A DNA stretch of 64,000 bases from G965267185 sp965267185 (GCA_965267185.1 OZ253937.1:3348001-3412000), one strand, 5' to 3'; positions 51,393-61,411 are shown, counted from the stretch's first letter. The notes: generated by a model not told the origin, from the letters alone. Program-made: numbers and translations.

Positions 51393-53780
51393 TTAGTCGT
51401 TCTGGCCCGAAGCGGCACGCGCCGGTGCATCGCCGGATGTGGACACGGCGTCATCTGTCGGCAGTGGTGCCGGCTGGCCTGCTTTCGGGTCGTTGCGGCG
51501 GGTCAGCCCCGCCATCACTTTATCCTTCGGCCCGTCGGAGTGAATCCCGGTCCGGTCGAGTACGATGATGCGATCCACCAGATCGAGCAACGCCGGCCGG
51601 TGCGTCACAATGATCACTGTCTTCTTGGCGGCTTGCACTTTCATCTGCTCGATGAACACCTTCTCGCTCATCGCGTCCATATCGCTGGTCGGCTCGTCGA
51701 GCAGGAGCACCGGCGGGTCGCGTAAGAACGCGCGTGCCAGCGCCACCGATTGCCGTTGACCGCCCGACAGCCCGTCGCCGCGTTCGCCGACCGGCGAATC
51801 AAAGCCGGACGCGCGCTGGTTGATCCACTCGAGGGCGCCCGATTGGCGGGCGGCGCGGACCAGCTCCTCGTCGCTGACATGAGGGGCGTGCAACGCGATA
51901 TTGGTGCGAATAGTACCGCTGAACAGCTGCGCGTTCTGGGGCATGTAGCCCATGTTGGCGCGGATCATCGCCGGGTCGATATGGGTGGCGTCGATATCGT
52001 CGAGCATCACCGAACCGCTATCCGGCTCGTAGAGCTTGAGGATGAGGCGTAGCACGGTGCTCTTGCCCGAGCCGATCGGCCCGAGAATCGCGACCTTCTC
52101 ACCGGCCTTGATGCTGAACGAAATATCTTTGATCGCCGGGCTCTTCTCATCCGGGTACGTGAAGGTGAGGTCGCGGAATGCGACATCGCCGTCGAGTGAC
52201 GGTTTGAACACAAACCGGGCCTTGGCGGGGCGCTCCTGCGGGGCGCTCATGACCATGCGTAGCGCCTGATACGCGAGCCGTGCGCGGTAGAGCTGGGAGA
52301 GCACGCCGGCGACTTGACCGAGTGGCGCGATGGTGCGGGCGCTCAAAATCACCGCGGCGATCAGTCCACCAGCGGTGACATTGCCCTCGTGGATCGCTGC
52401 GACGCCGATAACCATTATCGCTACCGAAGAAATAACCTGGGCGACGACGACAATGTTGAGGCTGATCTGCGAGATCAGCCGGCTTTTGACGCTGGTGCGG
52501 ATGGATTCAGCGACCGAGCGTTCCCACTTGTCGGCAGCCCAGCTTTCCGCACCGAGGCTTTTGAGGGTTTCGAGGCCGTTCAAGGTTTCGAACAGCACAC
52601 TGTTTTTCTCGGCCGCCGTCGCGAACGACTGGGCCACGATCCGGTTGAGCGGAATCTGGGTCAGGAGCACGACGCCGATGACAATCGGTACTGTAAGCAG
52701 AGGCACCAGTGCGACACTGCCAGCGACCAACCAGATCACCGCGACGAACAGAAAGATAAAGGGGATGTCGCCGAAGGTGCTGAGGGTCGCAGAGTTGAAG
52801 AAATCGCGCAGGGTTTCGTATTCGCGCAACACATTGGCCCTCGCGCCCGAAGACGCACCTTTCGAAACCAGGCCGGCGCCGAGCACACGGTCAAATATAC
52901 GGTTGGCCAAGGTTACGTCGGCCCGCCGGCTCGCGATATCGACGAAATAGGCGCGCAGACCGCGCAACGCGAAGTCGAGCAGTCCGGCCACGGCAACCCC
53001 GATGGCCAGCGCCCATAGGGTTTCGACGGCGTTGTTGGGCACCACGCGGTCGTAAACGTTCATGATGAACAGAGGCAGCGCGAGCGCGAACAGATTGATA
53101 AATACGGTGCCCAGCACGACCTGGCGGTAGATCCACATGTTGGGCAGGAAAGCGCTCCAGAACCAAGCGTTGGGCGATTTTCCCGTAACGCCGTCGATAA
53201 TATCGTCGGCCTCGGTATCGGGACGCACCAGCAGCACGGTGCCGGAATAGTCGCGGCCCAGTTCGTCGAAAGTGCGTTCAATTGGCGCGTCGTTACCGCC
53301 AGCCTCGTCCGACAAATCGATAATCTGGGCCCAGTAGGTCGCTTTCTTGCCGCCGACCTTATTGATGCCGGTTAGCACCACGGCGTTACCGCCATTCATG
53401 ACGAGGATAGCCGGCAATTCTTGTTCGCCCAGGCGCTCGAGTTTGCGCGATGTACGCTCGATGGTCATGCCGGCCCGGTCGGAGGCGCGTTCGAAAGTCT
53501 CCCAGCTCAGGCCTTGTTCGCTCACCGGCAAGCCTGCGACCAGCGCTTCGGCGGGCTGAGGATTGCCATAGTGGCGCGTCATATAGGCTAGGCAGCGAAT
53601 GAGCGGCTCATCGGGGCCGTGCGGCCGGCGGGCGGCCGGCTGATCGCCAGGATCGTCGCTGGCGGCCGATTTTTCGGCAAGCGCTTTGGCCAGCGCTGCG
53701 GCGTCGAGAGGGGGAGAGGCCGACTTAGCGTCCTTCGGTACGGTCGTATCGGGCGAAATTGGCGTAACCTTCTCGTCCAT
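51393..53780 (-). CDS. type I secretion ABC exporter (LapB-like)
   Basis: 795-residue export ATPase. A polar N-terminus leads to a degenerate C39-peptidase-like domain (about 60-200; the region LIRCLAYMTRHYGN lacks the usual C39 catalytic context), which in LapB/HlyB-type exporters binds substrate instead of cutting it. Six transmembrane helices follow (about 220-510). The nucleotide-binding domain has Walker A GPIGSGKST (about 565), signature LSGGQRQSVALA (about 672) and Walker B VLLLDEPTSDMD (about 688). I use the ATG at 53780; the open frame runs 102 bp further but starts in the upstream gap. Substrate: most probably the adjacent giant adhesin. Confidence 0.95.
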   Translation of the reverse strand: MDEKVTPISPDTTVPKDAKSASPPLDAAALAKALAEKSAASDDPGDQPAARRPHGPDEPLIRCLAYMTRHYGNPQPAEALVAGLPVSEQGLSWETFERASDRAGMTIERTSRKLERLGEQELPAILVMNGGNAVVLTGINKVGGKKATYWAQIIDLSDEAGGNDAPIERTFDELGRDYSGTVLLVRPDTEADDIIDGVTGKSPNAWFWSAFLPNMWIYRQVVLGTVFINLFALALPLFIMNVYDRVVPNNAVETLWALAIGVAVAGLLDFALRGLRAYFVDIASRRADVTLANRIFDRVLGAGLVSKGASSGARANVLREYETLRDFFNSATLSTFGDIPFIFLFVAVIWLVAGSVALVPLLTVPIVIGVVLLTQIPLNRIVAQSFATAAEKNSVLFETLNGLETLKSLGAESWAADKWERSVAESIRTSVKSRLISQISLNIVVVAQVISSVAIMVIGVAAIHEGNVTAGGLIAAVILSARTIAPLGQVAGVLSQLYRARLAYQALRMVMSAPQERPAKARFVFKPSLDGDVAFRDLTFTYPDEKSPAIKDISFSIKAGEKVAILGPIGSGKSTVLRLILKLYEPDSGSVMLDDIDATHIDPAMIRANMGYMPQNAQLFSGTIRTNIALHAPHVSDEELVRAARQSGALEWINQRASGFDSPVGERGDGLSGGQRQSVALARAFLRDPPVLLLDEPTSDMDAMSEKVFIEQMKVQAAKKTVIIVTHRPALLDLVDRIIVLDRTGIHSDGPKDKVMAGLTRRNDPKAGQPAPLPTDDAVSTSGDAPARAASGQND

Positions 53781-53964
53781 GGATACCCGTCTAACCCAAT
53801 TCTCGTAATAACAGCAATACTTTAACGCAAAACGACAAAACGGGCACCTCCGGGGAGTCGCCCGCCCTATCTTTGCCGTCATGACTGTGACCGATAGGTA
53901 TTAACCAATGGTTAGAAGTCTGGCCTAACCCGCGGAATATATGAGCGTAGGCGTGGGGTTGAGC

Positions 53965-53994
53965 AAAAAAGGCGGACAGCTTTCGCTGCCCGCC
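53965..53994 (-). terminator. rho-independent terminator after the adhesin gene
   Basis: On the minus strand GGCGGGCAGC (53994-53985), a GAAA tetraloop, then GCTGTCCGCC (53980-53971) with one wobble pair, followed by TTTTTT (53970-53965). It lies 26 bp past the adhesin stop and separates it from the exporter gene. Confidence 0.85.
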
Positions 53995-54019
53995 CTTGAT
54001 ATTAGGTTTATGTGGTTGC

Positions 54020-57000
54020 TTAGACGACGGTCAGAGCAACTTCCGCCGCGGTGCTGCCGGCATCGACAACCACCGAGCCGAAGGCAACACCGTCAAGTTC
54101 AGCGGCGGCATTGCCGTTGATGTTGACGACAACATCGCCATCTAAACTGCTGCTGAGCGTCACATCGGCGAGCACATCGGCATCGTTTGTCAGCGCGGAG
54201 AAATCGAACGTATCTTCCGCCGCGTTGAAGTTGAGGATGGTATCGACGAACGTGCCGGCTTCTGAATTGGCGTCGTAGACGAAGGAGTCCAGTCCGGCAC
54301 CGCCATCGATGGTGTCGTTGCCGGCACCACCGTTGATGGTGTCATCGTCGGCACCACCGTTGATGATGTCATCGCCGCCTTGACCGAAGATGATGTCGTT
54401 GCCGGCACCACCGTTGATCGTATCGGCCTCGCCACGGTCGCCCGCGGAGAGATCGTCGAAGTTATTCTCATCCGTGAGGTAGGCGATCGTGTCGTCCCGG
54501 GTCCATGCCGCACCGTCGCCAGCGGGATCTGGCGGCGTGCCTTCTCCGGCCTCCAGAGCGGCAAACACATCCCAACCGCTGCCGTCGAGGGCCAACAATC
54601 CGGCCTCGTCCGCAAGGGCGTCGGTGTTAGGCACGTCGCCGAAGAGGAGATCGTTGCCATCGCCACCGGACAGGGTGTCTTCGCCAACTGGGATCAGAGC
54701 CACCGTATCCAGCAAAGCTTGCGAGAGTTCGCTGGTGTCCGCGAGGACGGTCGCGCTCCCTGGTGTGTTGTCGAACTCGTCGAGCACGACCGCACTGGCG
54801 CTACCGAACCCGATTGCATGGACAACGGCGTTTTGCTCGTTCACCTTGTTGTTGAAGTTGGTGATGGCGTCATCTTGACCGCTCAGGTCCACGGTCGGTT
54901 CGCCGTCGGACAGGAAGTACACCAAGGTCTCGTCGCCGGCGGGAGCCGTGAAGTCATCCAGCGCTGTCGTTGCCGCGTTGAGAGCATCCGTGTAGCTGGT
55001 GTTGCCAAACGGATTGACTGACAGCCCTTCGATCGCCGTAATCAAGGCGGCAAATTGGCCGGGCGCGCCATCTTGGCCGATTTCGAACGTACCTAGATCT
55101 GCCGCGTCATTATTGAACGATATCAGATTGACGCGAACCAGCCCGGCCTCGTTGTAGGTGTTGACCAAGTCCAGCAGCGCTTGAATGGTGATATCCATGG
55201 CGGTGTTGAACCGCCCATCACCGTCCAGGTCGCCGACCCCGGCGTCAGGGACAATCGTGTCGAAGTCGTCCATGCTGCCCGACGTGTCGACGACCAGAAC
55301 GATATCGAGATCGATTTCCGTCACGCCGCCAGCGTCGCCGAGCAGTGCATCATCGCCGGAACCGCCAACGATGGCACCCTGGTCGAGCGCACCGGCGAGT
55401 GGGCTCGCGACCGTGTGTTCATCGCCACTGACGCCCTGGTCGTTGGCGTTGCTGCCGACCACCAAGATCGAGGGATCGGGCTCGTCCGTGACGCCGTTGA
55501 CCGTGATAGTTACGGTCGCGTCGTCGCTCTTCCCGTTACCGTCGGTGACGGTATAGACAAACGAGTCGGTATCGGTTTCGCCGGTATCGAGCGCGTCGAA
55601 CACGCCGTTCTGGTTATAGGTGAATTCACCCGTTGCCAGATCGATGGTTGCTTCGCCGCCCTCTTCGGTCGTGAACGTAATCGAGCCGTTCGAGTCATCA
55701 CCGTCGAGATCCTCAGCGTCGCCATCGCCAAACGTGGTTCCGCCGACCGTGATCGATTCGATGGTCAGCGGATCGCCATCGGGATCGCTGTCGTTGTCGA
55801 GCACATCGTTATCCGCACCGCCGTTAAGCAAATCAACGGTTGACGAGAACACCGCAGCCTCCAACACCTGACCGGTGTCGTTAGTTGCCGTCGGGCCGTC
55901 GTTGGCGCCCGTGATGGTGATGGTCAGGGTGGCGGTGTCGAACTTGCCGTTGCCGTCGCTCACCTGATAGGTGAACACGTCGGTAACCTCCTGACCCTCG
56001 GCCAAACCGGTCACGTTCTCGGCGGTGTCGTTCAGGTCGTAGGTATAGGTACCGTCGGCCTCGATGACCACCGAGCCGTAGGTGCCTTGCACGGTAGCAC
56101 CGACATTGCCGCTGTCGCCGTCGACCTCGGTGACGGTGAGCGTATCGCCGTCGGGGTCGGTGTCCTGGCCGCCGGCCGATCCGTCGATCACGTTGCCCGT
56201 CAGATCGTCGGGGATGTCCATCGCCGGATGTTCGCCTTCCTCACCGTAGGCGACCATGCCCGCCTGCACCGCGTCTTCGTCGTCGCGTGCCGTCGGGCCG
56301 TCGTTGGCGCCCGTGATGGTGATGGTCAGGGTGGCGGTGTCGAACTTGCCGTTGCCGTCGCTCACCTGATAGGTGAACACGTCGGTAACCTCCTGACCCT
56401 CGGCCAAACCGGTCACGTTCTCGGCGGTGTCGTTCAGGTCGTAGGTATAGGTACCGTCGGCCTCGATGACCACCGAGCCGTAGGTGCCTTGCACGGTAGC
56501 ACCGACATTGCCGCTGTCGCCGTCGACCTCGGTGACGGTGAGCGTATCGCCGTCGGGGTCGGTGTCCTGGCCGCCGGCCGATCCGTCGATCACGTTACCC
56601 GTCAGATCGTCGGGGATATCCATCGCCGGATGTTCGCCTTCCTCACCGTAGGCGACCATGCCCGCCTGCACCGCGTCTTCGTCGTCGCGTGCCGTCGGGC
56701 CGTCGTTGGCGCCCGTGATGGTGATGGTCAGGGTGGCGGTGTCGAACTTGCCGTTGCCGTCGCTCACCTGATAGGTGAACACGTCGGTAACCTCCTGACC
56801 CTCGGCCAAACCGGTCACGTTCTCGGCGGTGTCGTTCAGGTCGTAGGTATAGGTACCGTCGGCCTCGATGACCACCGAGCCGTAGGTGCCTTGCACGGTA
56901 GCACCGACATTGCCGCTGTCGCCGTCGACCTCGGTGACGGTGAGCGTATCGCCGTCGGGGTCGGTGTCCTGGCCGCCGGCCGATCCGTCGATCACGTTGC

Positions 57001-60000
57001 CCGTCAGATCGTCGGGGATGTCCATCGCCGGATGTTCGCCTTCCTCACCGTAGGCGACCATGCCCGCCTGCACCGCGTCTTCGTCGTCGCGTGCCGTCGG
57101 GCCGTCGTTGGCGCCCGTGATGGTGATGGTCAGGGTGGCGGTGTCGAACTTGCCGTTGCCGTCGCTCACCTGATAGGTGAACACGTCGGTAACCTCCTGA
57201 CCCTCGGCCAAACCGGTCACGTTCTCGGCGGTGTCGTTCAGGTCGTAGGTATAGGTACCGTCGGCCTCGATGACCACCGAGCCGTAGGTGCCTTGCACGG
57301 TAGCACCGACATTGCCGCTGTCGCCGTCGACCTCGGTGACGGTGAGCGTATCGCCGTCGGGGTCGGTGTCCTGGCCGCCGGCCGATCCGTCGATCACGTT
57401 ACCCGTCAGATCGTCGGGGATATCCATCGCCGGATGTTCGCCTTCCTCACCGTAGGCGACCATGCCCGCCTGCACCGCGTCTTCGTCGTCGCGTGCCGTT
57501 GGGCCGTCGTTGGCGCCCGTGATGGTGATGGTCAGGGTGGCTTCGTCTTCCTTCTCGCCATCGCTGACGGTGTAGGTGAAGCGATCGATTTCGGTTTCGC
57601 CGGCGGGGATTTCAGCCGCCGCATCGTCATCGAGATCGTAGCTGTACTCGCCGGTCTCTTTGTTGATGGTGAGCGTGCCCCATTCGCCGGTGATGATCAG
57701 CTCATCGCCGGTGTCTTCGGTCTCTGCCGGCACGTTGTTGGAGCGCACATCGATGACGTCGAGATCGTCGCCGATGTCCGGATCGGTGTCCTCTCCGCCA
57801 ACGCCGTTGGTCGACTCGCCAGTGATCAAGTTACCGGTAAGCGGGTCGTCCTCGGCCGGCATCGCGGCTTGCTCGCCCTCGCCGTCGCCATAGGCCACCA
57901 TGCCGGCGGTGATCGCGTCGGTGTCGTCCTGCGCGGTCGGGCCATCGTTGGCGCCCTTCACGACGATCGTCAGGGTCGCCGTGTCGGTGCCGCCCTTGCC
58001 GTCGGAGATGGTGTAGGAGAAGACGTCTTGCGCCTCTTCACCGGCCGCCAGGCCAACCGTATCCGGGTCGGTGTCCGCCAGATCGTAGACGTAGGAACCG
58101 TCAGAGTTGATGATGACGGATCCGTAGATGCCGACGATTTCAGCGCCCACATTGCCGCTGTCGCCGTTGACCTCGACAACAGTCAGGTCATCGCCATCGC
58201 CATCGGTGTCTTCGCCGCCCGTGCCGTCGGTGACGATGCCCTCGATCACGTTACCGGTGAGATCGTCGGGGAAGTCCATCGCCGCCTGCTCGCCTTCACC
58301 GTCGCCATAGGCGACCATGCCGGCTTGCACCATGTCGACGTCGTCGACCGCCTTGGGGGGCTCGTTCGGGACTTTGATCAACACCGTGGCCGGCTCGCTC
58401 TCCAAGCCCTGGCTGTCGGTCGTTGTGTAAGTGAACTCGTCGGTTTCGCCCGAGCCCAGCGTTTCCGACACGTAGAGCACGTTGTCGGGCAGCTCGTCGC
58501 CGTCGGCTTCGAGCATGTCACCCACCTGGAGCTGGGTTTCGAAGTCGCCGTCCTGGTCGAGGTCGGCCCACAGGGTACCGTCACTCGGTAGGCTGGTGAT
58601 CGTGTACTTGACGGTAAGTCCGTCCTCGAAATCCGAGCCGCCGAGGCTCATGGAGTCGTTGACACCGCCGAGATCGAAGAAAGCATGGAAGCCTTCGATG
58701 GTTTCGCCACCGTTGCCTTCGCCGTCACTGAGAGTGAAGGGACCAAACGTCATACCACCTTCGAAATCGACGTTATCTATAAGGTCGGGCAGATTTGTCT
58801 GATCTGCGATGAGGTCTTCATTGGCGAAGACAAAGCCAGCGTCGGGGTCGATATTGCCAGGGGCACCGTCCACTGGGAACTTGAGGATGGTGTCTTCGTC
58901 TTCATCGGCGACGTAGAAGTTGCCGTTGGCGTCGAACGCAATGCCAGCCTCGAGATTTACGCCATTATCGTCGTTGGCGCTCTCAAGTTGCGCTTCTGTA
59001 ATAAAAATATCGAAATCCGATCCATCGGACTCGATGCGGAAGATACCTGCGATTCCGTCGGATCCCTGGCCACCTTCATCGGTGACAATTATCGCGCCGT
59101 CCGGGGCGACAGTGATGTACTGCAACGAGCCGAATTGGTTGTTGCCTTGGACGACCCACTCGAGCGCTCCAGTAGTCGTATCGATGGCGTAGACGGTATC
59201 CGGGTTGGAAACAACGTATAGAGTCTCACCATCGGCGCTGATGGCAACGCCCGTTTCCGGGTTGAAACTATCGGTGATGCCGAAGTCGGCAAGTGCGGCC
59301 CCTTCCAGCGTTGTACCAACTGCCAGTACGCTGATCGTGGGCGTTCCGGTCGGATCTGTGATCTTAAGGACTAAATTATGATTGTCTTCAAGCACATAGA
59401 GCGAACCGTCTGGTCCAACTTCAATGCCGGTCGCGAATACGTCGCCGCCGAGACCTAGCTCGGTGTCAATAACTGTATTTATTTCGCTTGCCGAAGCGAC
59501 GACCTGGACCGCGCCTTCGGCCGTTTTGACCATGACAAAGTCCTCGCCCGGATCGATCACATCGACATTACCTTCGCCCGGATTGATTACTGCGTCTGGA
59601 TCGCCCGCCTGGATCGTGAAGAAAATATTGCCGTCGGCATCGACCCCGACATCGCGCTCATTGAAACCCCAGTTTTCGTGCCCTATTGCGGCCGTTACTT
59701 CGGCCTCGGCAACCGCGAGGGCCGCATTGCCGTCGGGGTCGATCGCGAAGATTTGGGTGATCTCGTCAACATGGTCCTCATTCACGATATAGAGCGTCTG
59801 GTCGCCGATTTCGCCGGAGCCGCCCTCGCCGTCGGTCTCGCCAACCGTGACTTCGCCGAACTGGGCGTCCTTCATGAAGCTGAAGGCCTCCGGCGGCAGG
59901 TTGAACTTAATGAGCACCTCGGCCGGTGCGCTGGTGAGCCCGTCGCTGTCGGTGGTCGTGTAGGTGAAGGAATCCGAGGATGGCCCGCTGCCTTCGCCGT

Positions 60001-61411
60001 CCTGCTCGCCGGGCTCGAAATCGGCAACGTAGAGCACATTGTCGGGTAGCTCGTCGTCGTCGGCGGTCAACACGTCGCCGACTTCAAGCTCGGTCTCGAA
60101 GATGCCGTCCCCGTCCAGATCGGCCCACAGCGTGCCGAACTCCGGCAAGCTGGTAATGGTATAGCTAGTGGTTAGCCCGTCTTCGACGTCGGTGCCGCCA
60201 AGGCTCATGGCATCGTTGTCGCCGCCAAGATCGAATAGGGCGAAAAAGCCCTCGGCCGTCTGAGTGTCGTCATCAACGGAAGGTGAAGCGATGCCGTCGA
60301 GAGCTCCTACCGGCAGTCCGAAGAAGTCCTCGATATCGGCTTGATCGGCGCCTCCGGAGGTGTACAGCACAGCCTGGCCTTCGCCGTCAGCTGGTGTGAT
60401 GCCGAACCCGGCGTTGCTTGTGAAAACGTTTCCGATCTCCGACCAGCCTTCGGGGATCCCGAAATCGAAGCCGGTTAGAGGAGAACCGTTGAGCATAACG
60501 TCGTCGATCAGCAGAGCAGAATCGACGGACTCATCGTTTACATTCATCACCCCAAAGCCGACCATAAATTCGCCGCCTTGGGTGAAGGTAATGGTGAACT
60601 GTTCGTAGCCGGTTTGAACGAAGGATCCGATACTGGTGCTAGTGGTGGCACCGTCGGCCGACAAAACGTCCGCGAGCCTTACGACCTGATCGCCAAACAC
60701 CACGAACGCGAAATCAATGTAGAAGTTTTCGCCATTGGATTCGCCATCGAGGAAGTTGAAGTCAAACGTGATTTGATCACCTGCGGCGACTTCAACAGTC
60801 GTCTTAAGTGCCGAGCCATTCGTGGGATCACCGTCAAAGACGCCACCGCCAAATTCCGGCGATTCGCCGAGGCTGGCGAATTTCATGAATTCGTGCGCGA
60901 CCGGCGGATTGTTGTCACCGTCTACTTCCGGATCGGGGATAACTTCTTCGGTGACCGGAAACGCGTCGGACGGGAAGTCCTGCAGCAACGGCCCCTTGGG
61001 GGCTTCGTCCGTTCCCAGATCGGACGCTTGAAATTCCTCAGGGATATCGCGCGAACCGCCGCTGCGCGTTCCCGCACCCAGCGGGCCCCCAGCCGCCGGT
61101 GCCGCCGCTGCCAGCGCTTCGCCGAGGTTGGCGATGCTTTCCTCGCCGATGACCAGGGTCGTCGGTACCGGCGTTGCCGGACCCGCCTGGGCGAGCAGCA
61201 GGAACAGGTCGGTAAAGGTGATCTCGATAGAGCCCGCGGCCGGATCGGCCAAGGTCACAACATAATCGTTGCCGTCGACGGCCGCCGACGTCAGTTCAGC
61301 GCCGAGGACCTCGATCCTGTCGCCTTGCTGGACGCTGATTTGCTGGCTTGCACCGGTTGTGGTGAGAGTATCAACAGTGCCGTCTGCATGCGTGATCCGT
61401 ACCTGAGCCAT
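54020..61411 (-). CDS. giant RTX/VCBS-repeat adhesin secreted by type I secretion
   Basis: 2463 residues, strongly acidic, Asp/Gly/Thr-rich and practically cysteine-free, as expected for a calcium-binding secreted adhesin. Order of regions (residues): 1-110 N-terminal module with PAAG at 105-108; 170-375 a beta-rich region; 390-515 a repeat with LGGTDVEDGLTTSYTITSLP; 535-850 a beta-propeller-like segment; 905-1010 a second copy of the repeat; 1050-1900 VCBS-type repeats, four of which are nearly identical; 2030-2240 a von Willebrand A domain with MIDAS motif DTSGSM; 2243-2370 RTX nonapeptides (GGAGNDTIDGGAGLDSF); then a C-terminal export signal. A GAGGAG ribosome binding site precedes the ATG. 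The neighbouring exporter, HlyD and TolC genes fit type I secretion. Likely roles are surface attachment and biofilm. Confidence 0.95.
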   Translation of the reverse strand: MAQVRITHADGTVDTLTTTGASQQISVQQGDRIEVLGAELTSAAVDGNDYVVTLADPAAGSIEITFTDLFLLLAQAGPATPVPTTLVIGEESIANLGEALAAAAPAAGGPLGAGTRSGGSRDIPEEFQASDLGTDEAPKGPLLQDFPSDAFPVTEEVIPDPEVDGDNNPPVAHEFMKFASLGESPEFGGGVFDGDPTNGSALKTTVEVAAGDQITFDFNFLDGESNGENFYIDFAFVVFGDQVVRLADVLSADGATTSTSIGSFVQTGYEQFTITFTQGGEFMVGFGVMNVNDESVDSALLIDDVMLNGSPLTGFDFGIPEGWSEIGNVFTSNAGFGITPADGEGQAVLYTSGGADQADIEDFFGLPVGALDGIASPSVDDDTQTAEGFFALFDLGGDNDAMSLGGTDVEDGLTTSYTITSLPEFGTLWADLDGDGIFETELEVGDVLTADDDELPDNVLYVADFEPGEQDGEGSGPSSDSFTYTTTDSDGLTSAPAEVLIKFNLPPEAFSFMKDAQFGEVTVGETDGEGGSGEIGDQTLYIVNEDHVDEITQIFAIDPDGNAALAVAEAEVTAAIGHENWGFNERDVGVDADGNIFFTIQAGDPDAVINPGEGNVDVIDPGEDFVMVKTAEGAVQVVASASEINTVIDTELGLGGDVFATGIEVGPDGSLYVLEDNHNLVLKITDPTGTPTISVLAVGTTLEGAALADFGITDSFNPETGVAISADGETLYVVSNPDTVYAIDTTTGALEWVVQGNNQFGSLQYITVAPDGAIIVTDEGGQGSDGIAGIFRIESDGSDFDIFITEAQLESANDDNGVNLEAGIAFDANGNFYVADEDEDTILKFPVDGAPGNIDPDAGFVFANEDLIADQTNLPDLIDNVDFEGGMTFGPFTLSDGEGNGGETIEGFHAFFDLGGVNDSMSLGGSDFEDGLTVKYTITSLPSDGTLWADLDQDGDFETQLQVGDMLEADGDELPDNVLYVSETLGSGETDEFTYTTTDSQGLESEPATVLIKVPNEPPKAVDDVDMVQAGMVAYGDGEGEQAAMDFPDDLTGNVIEGIVTDGTGGEDTDGDGDDLTVVEVNGDSGNVGAEIVGIYGSVIINSDGSYVYDLADTDPDTVGLAAGEEAQDVFSYTISDGKGGTDTATLTIVVKGANDGPTAQDDTDAITAGMVAYGDGEGEQAAMPAEDDPLTGNLITGESTNGVGGEDTDPDIGDDLDVIDVRSNNVPAETEDTGDELIITGEWGTLTINKETGEYSYDLDDDAAAEIPAGETEIDRFTYTVSDGEKEDEATLTITITGANDGPTARDDEDAVQAGMVAYGEEGEHPAMDIPDDLTGNVIDGSAGGQDTDPDGDTLTVTEVDGDSGNVGATVQGTYGSVVIEADGTYTYDLNDTAENVTGLAEGQEVTDVFTYQVSDGNGKFDTATLTITITGANDGPTARDDEDAVQAGMVAYGEEGEHPAMDIPDDLTGNVIDGSAGGQDTDPDGDTLTVTEVDGDSGNVGATVQGTYGSVVIEADGTYTYDLNDTAENVTGLAEGQEVTDVFTYQVSDGNGKFDTATLTITITGANDGPTARDDEDAVQAGMVAYGEEGEHPAMDIPDDLTGNVIDGSAGGQDTDPDGDTLTVTEVDGDSGNVGATVQGTYGSVVIEADGTYTYDLNDTAENVTGLAEGQEVTDVFTYQVSDGNGKFDTATLTITITGANDGPTARDDEDAVQAGMVAYGEEGEHPAMDIPDDLTGNVIDGSAGGQDTDPDGDTLTVTEVDGDSGNVGATVQGTYGSVVIEADGTYTYDLNDTAENVTGLAEGQEVTDVFTYQVSDGNGKFDTATLTITITGANDGPTATNDTGQVLEAAVFSSTVDLLNGGADNDVLDNDSDPDGDPLTIESITVGGTTFGDGDAEDLDGDDSNGSITFTTEEGGEATIDLATGEFTYNQNGVFDALDTGETDTDSFVYTVTDGNGKSDDATVTITVNGVTDEPDPSILVVGSNANDQGVSGDEHTVASPLAGALDQGAIVGGSGDDALLGDAGGVTEIDLDIVLVVDTSGSMDDFDTIVPDAGVGDLDGDGRFNTAMDITIQALLDLVNTYNEAGLVRVNLISFNNDAADLGTFEIGQDGAPGQFAALITAIEGLSVNPFGNTSYTDALNAATTALDDFTAPAGDETLVYFLSDGEPTVDLSGQDDAITNFNNKVNEQNAVVHAIGFGSASAVVLDEFDNTPGSATVLADTSELSQALLDTVALIPVGEDTLSGGDGNDLLFGDVPNTDALADEAGLLALDGSGWDVFAALEAGEGTPPDPAGDGAAWTRDDTIAYLTDENNFDDLSAGDRGEADTINGGAGNDIIFGQGGDDIINGGADDDTINGGAGNDTIDGGAGLDSFVYDANSEAGTFVDTILNFNAAEDTFDFSALTNDADVLADVTLSSSLDGDVVVNINGNAAAELDGVAFGSVVVDAGSTAAEVALTVV
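54330..54700 (-). repeat. RTX nonapeptide calcium-binding repeats
   Basis: The encoded protein (about residues 2237-2360) has GGDGNDLLFGD and a later run of GGxGxDxxx units (INGGAGNDIIFGQGGDDIIN and similar), forming parallel beta-roll calcium sites. Confidence 0.9.
55901..57508 (-). repeat. four tandem 402-bp repeats inside the adhesin gene
   Basis: Four consecutive units of exactly 402 bp (134 residues), starting for example at the GTTGGCGCCC anchors 55901, 56303, 56705 and 57107 and closed by 57509. They encode adhesin residues about 1302-1837. Units differ at only a few bases; two diagnostic bases alternate G,G / A,A / G,G / A,A (at 56195/56216, 56597/56618, 56999/57020, 57401/57422). 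Confidence 0.95.

Noticed and set aside
56087..58591. Long plus-strand ORF of 834 codons opposite the adhesin gene
   Set aside because: It is a by-product of the tandem repeats and codon bias of the adhesin gene. Its translation just repeats the 134-residue unit and shows no protein family.
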